5,393 nt of DNA from Gammaproteobacteria bacterium (GTDB taxonomy: Bacteria; Pseudomonadota; Gammaproteobacteria; Steroidobacterales; Steroidobacteraceae), in the NCBI GenBank assembly GCA_030043215.1, contig JASHYG010000155.1, positions 1 to 5,393 on the forward strand, in the 5' to 3' direction. A program made the translations under genes and the position numbers. This document shows positions 5,157 to 5,393 of the stretch, one piece after another; position 1 is the first letter of the stretch, and every line of letters starts with the position of its first letter. Under the pieces are notes generated by a model that did not search any database, was not told where the DNA came from, and saw only the letters and a list, made by a program, of their open reading frames with translations.

Positions 5157-5393
5157 CTACAGTCCCCCGGGCAATCGAGTGGAAGCTTGAGGCGGACCCT
5201 CGGCGGCGGGCGCCTGCGCGGGCGAAGCCTGTCCGGACGGGGCCGAGCCGGGCGGAGCCTGCGTCGGCGTGTGCAAGGTGTCCCCCGCAGTGCCGAAAGG
5301 CATCACCCCGCCGTGCTCCGCCTTGATCTCCTTTGCCATCTCCGGCGGCATGTACTTCTCATCATGCTTCGCGAGCACCTCGTCGGCGACGAA
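5157..5393 (-). CDS. ccmE: Heme chaperone CcmE, C-terminal part (5' end beyond the window)
   Basis: Reading from the right edge gives 78 residues to TAG (5159-5157). The visible part begins [19 protein letters not shown], the end of the CcmE OB-fold. It contains the HxxxY motif: the His (codon 5366-5364) is equivalent to E. coli H130, which binds heme covalently, and the Tyr four residues later is the conserved axial-ligand position. The N-terminal membrane anchor and most of the beta barrel lie outside the window. After the motif comes a tail of about 60 residues, flexible-looking and rich in Pro, Ala, Gln and Gly. Such C-terminal tails vary widely among CcmE proteins. The stop codon is immediately followed by the ccmF ATG with no gap. 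The GTG at 5376-5378 is internal and not the start. Confidence 0.94.
   Translation of the reverse strand, partial: FVADEVLAKHDEKYMPPEMAKEIKAEHGGVMPFGTAGDTLHTPTQAPPGSAPSGQASPAQAPAAEGPPQASTRLPGGL

Overview
The window is GC-rich bacterial DNA, roughly two thirds G+C by eye, and nearly all of it is coding. Most of it is the distal part of a System I cytochrome c maturation (ccm) operon on the minus strand. In transcription order it reads ccmE (3' end only), ccmF, ccmG, ccmH, ccmI. CcmH and CcmI are separate genes and CcmG lies between CcmF and CcmH. This arrangement fits Pseudomonadota, most likely Gammaproteobacteria. I infer the class from gene order and protein style, and no marker gene in the window proves it.

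Layout: 2-178 (+) is the 3' end of a response-regulator receiver domain, ending inside a degenerate hexanucleotide repeat (168-203). 275-493 (-) and 596-1003 (-) are two tandem, paralogous KGG-motif (YciG/con-10-like) small hydrophilic stress-type proteins; the larger carries 75-bp internal repeats. 1134-2147 (-) is ccmI, 2144-2635 (-) ccmH, 2635-3195 (-) ccmG, 3192-5156 (-) ccmF and 5157-5393 (-) the ccmE 3' end, cut by the window edge. No gene-free stretch exceeds 130 bases. I see no RNA gene, insertion sequence, CRISPR array or origin.

How the genes work together: CcmE carries heme bound covalently through a periplasmic histidine. The CcmF/CcmH/CcmI complex takes heme from holo-CcmE and attaches it to apocytochrome c. 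CcmG and CcmH keep the CXXCH cysteines of the apocytochrome reduced, and CcmI holds the apocytochrome C-terminus through TPR repeats. The five genes are packed with junctions of 0, 4, 1 and 4 nt (adjacent or overlapping), which suggests translational coupling. The ccmF/ccmG junction uses a TTG start.

The KGG pair lies 130 bp behind ccmI on the same strand. It appears to have its own promoters, including an ECF-sigma-like GGAAC-N17-CGTT element before the smaller gene, so it is probably a separate stress unit rather than part of the ccm pathway. I did not find a convincing undescribed system. The points most worth a second look are the CcmI with almost no cytoplasmic loop, the altered CcmH redox motif, and the KGG pair with its repeat mosaic and candidate promoter.
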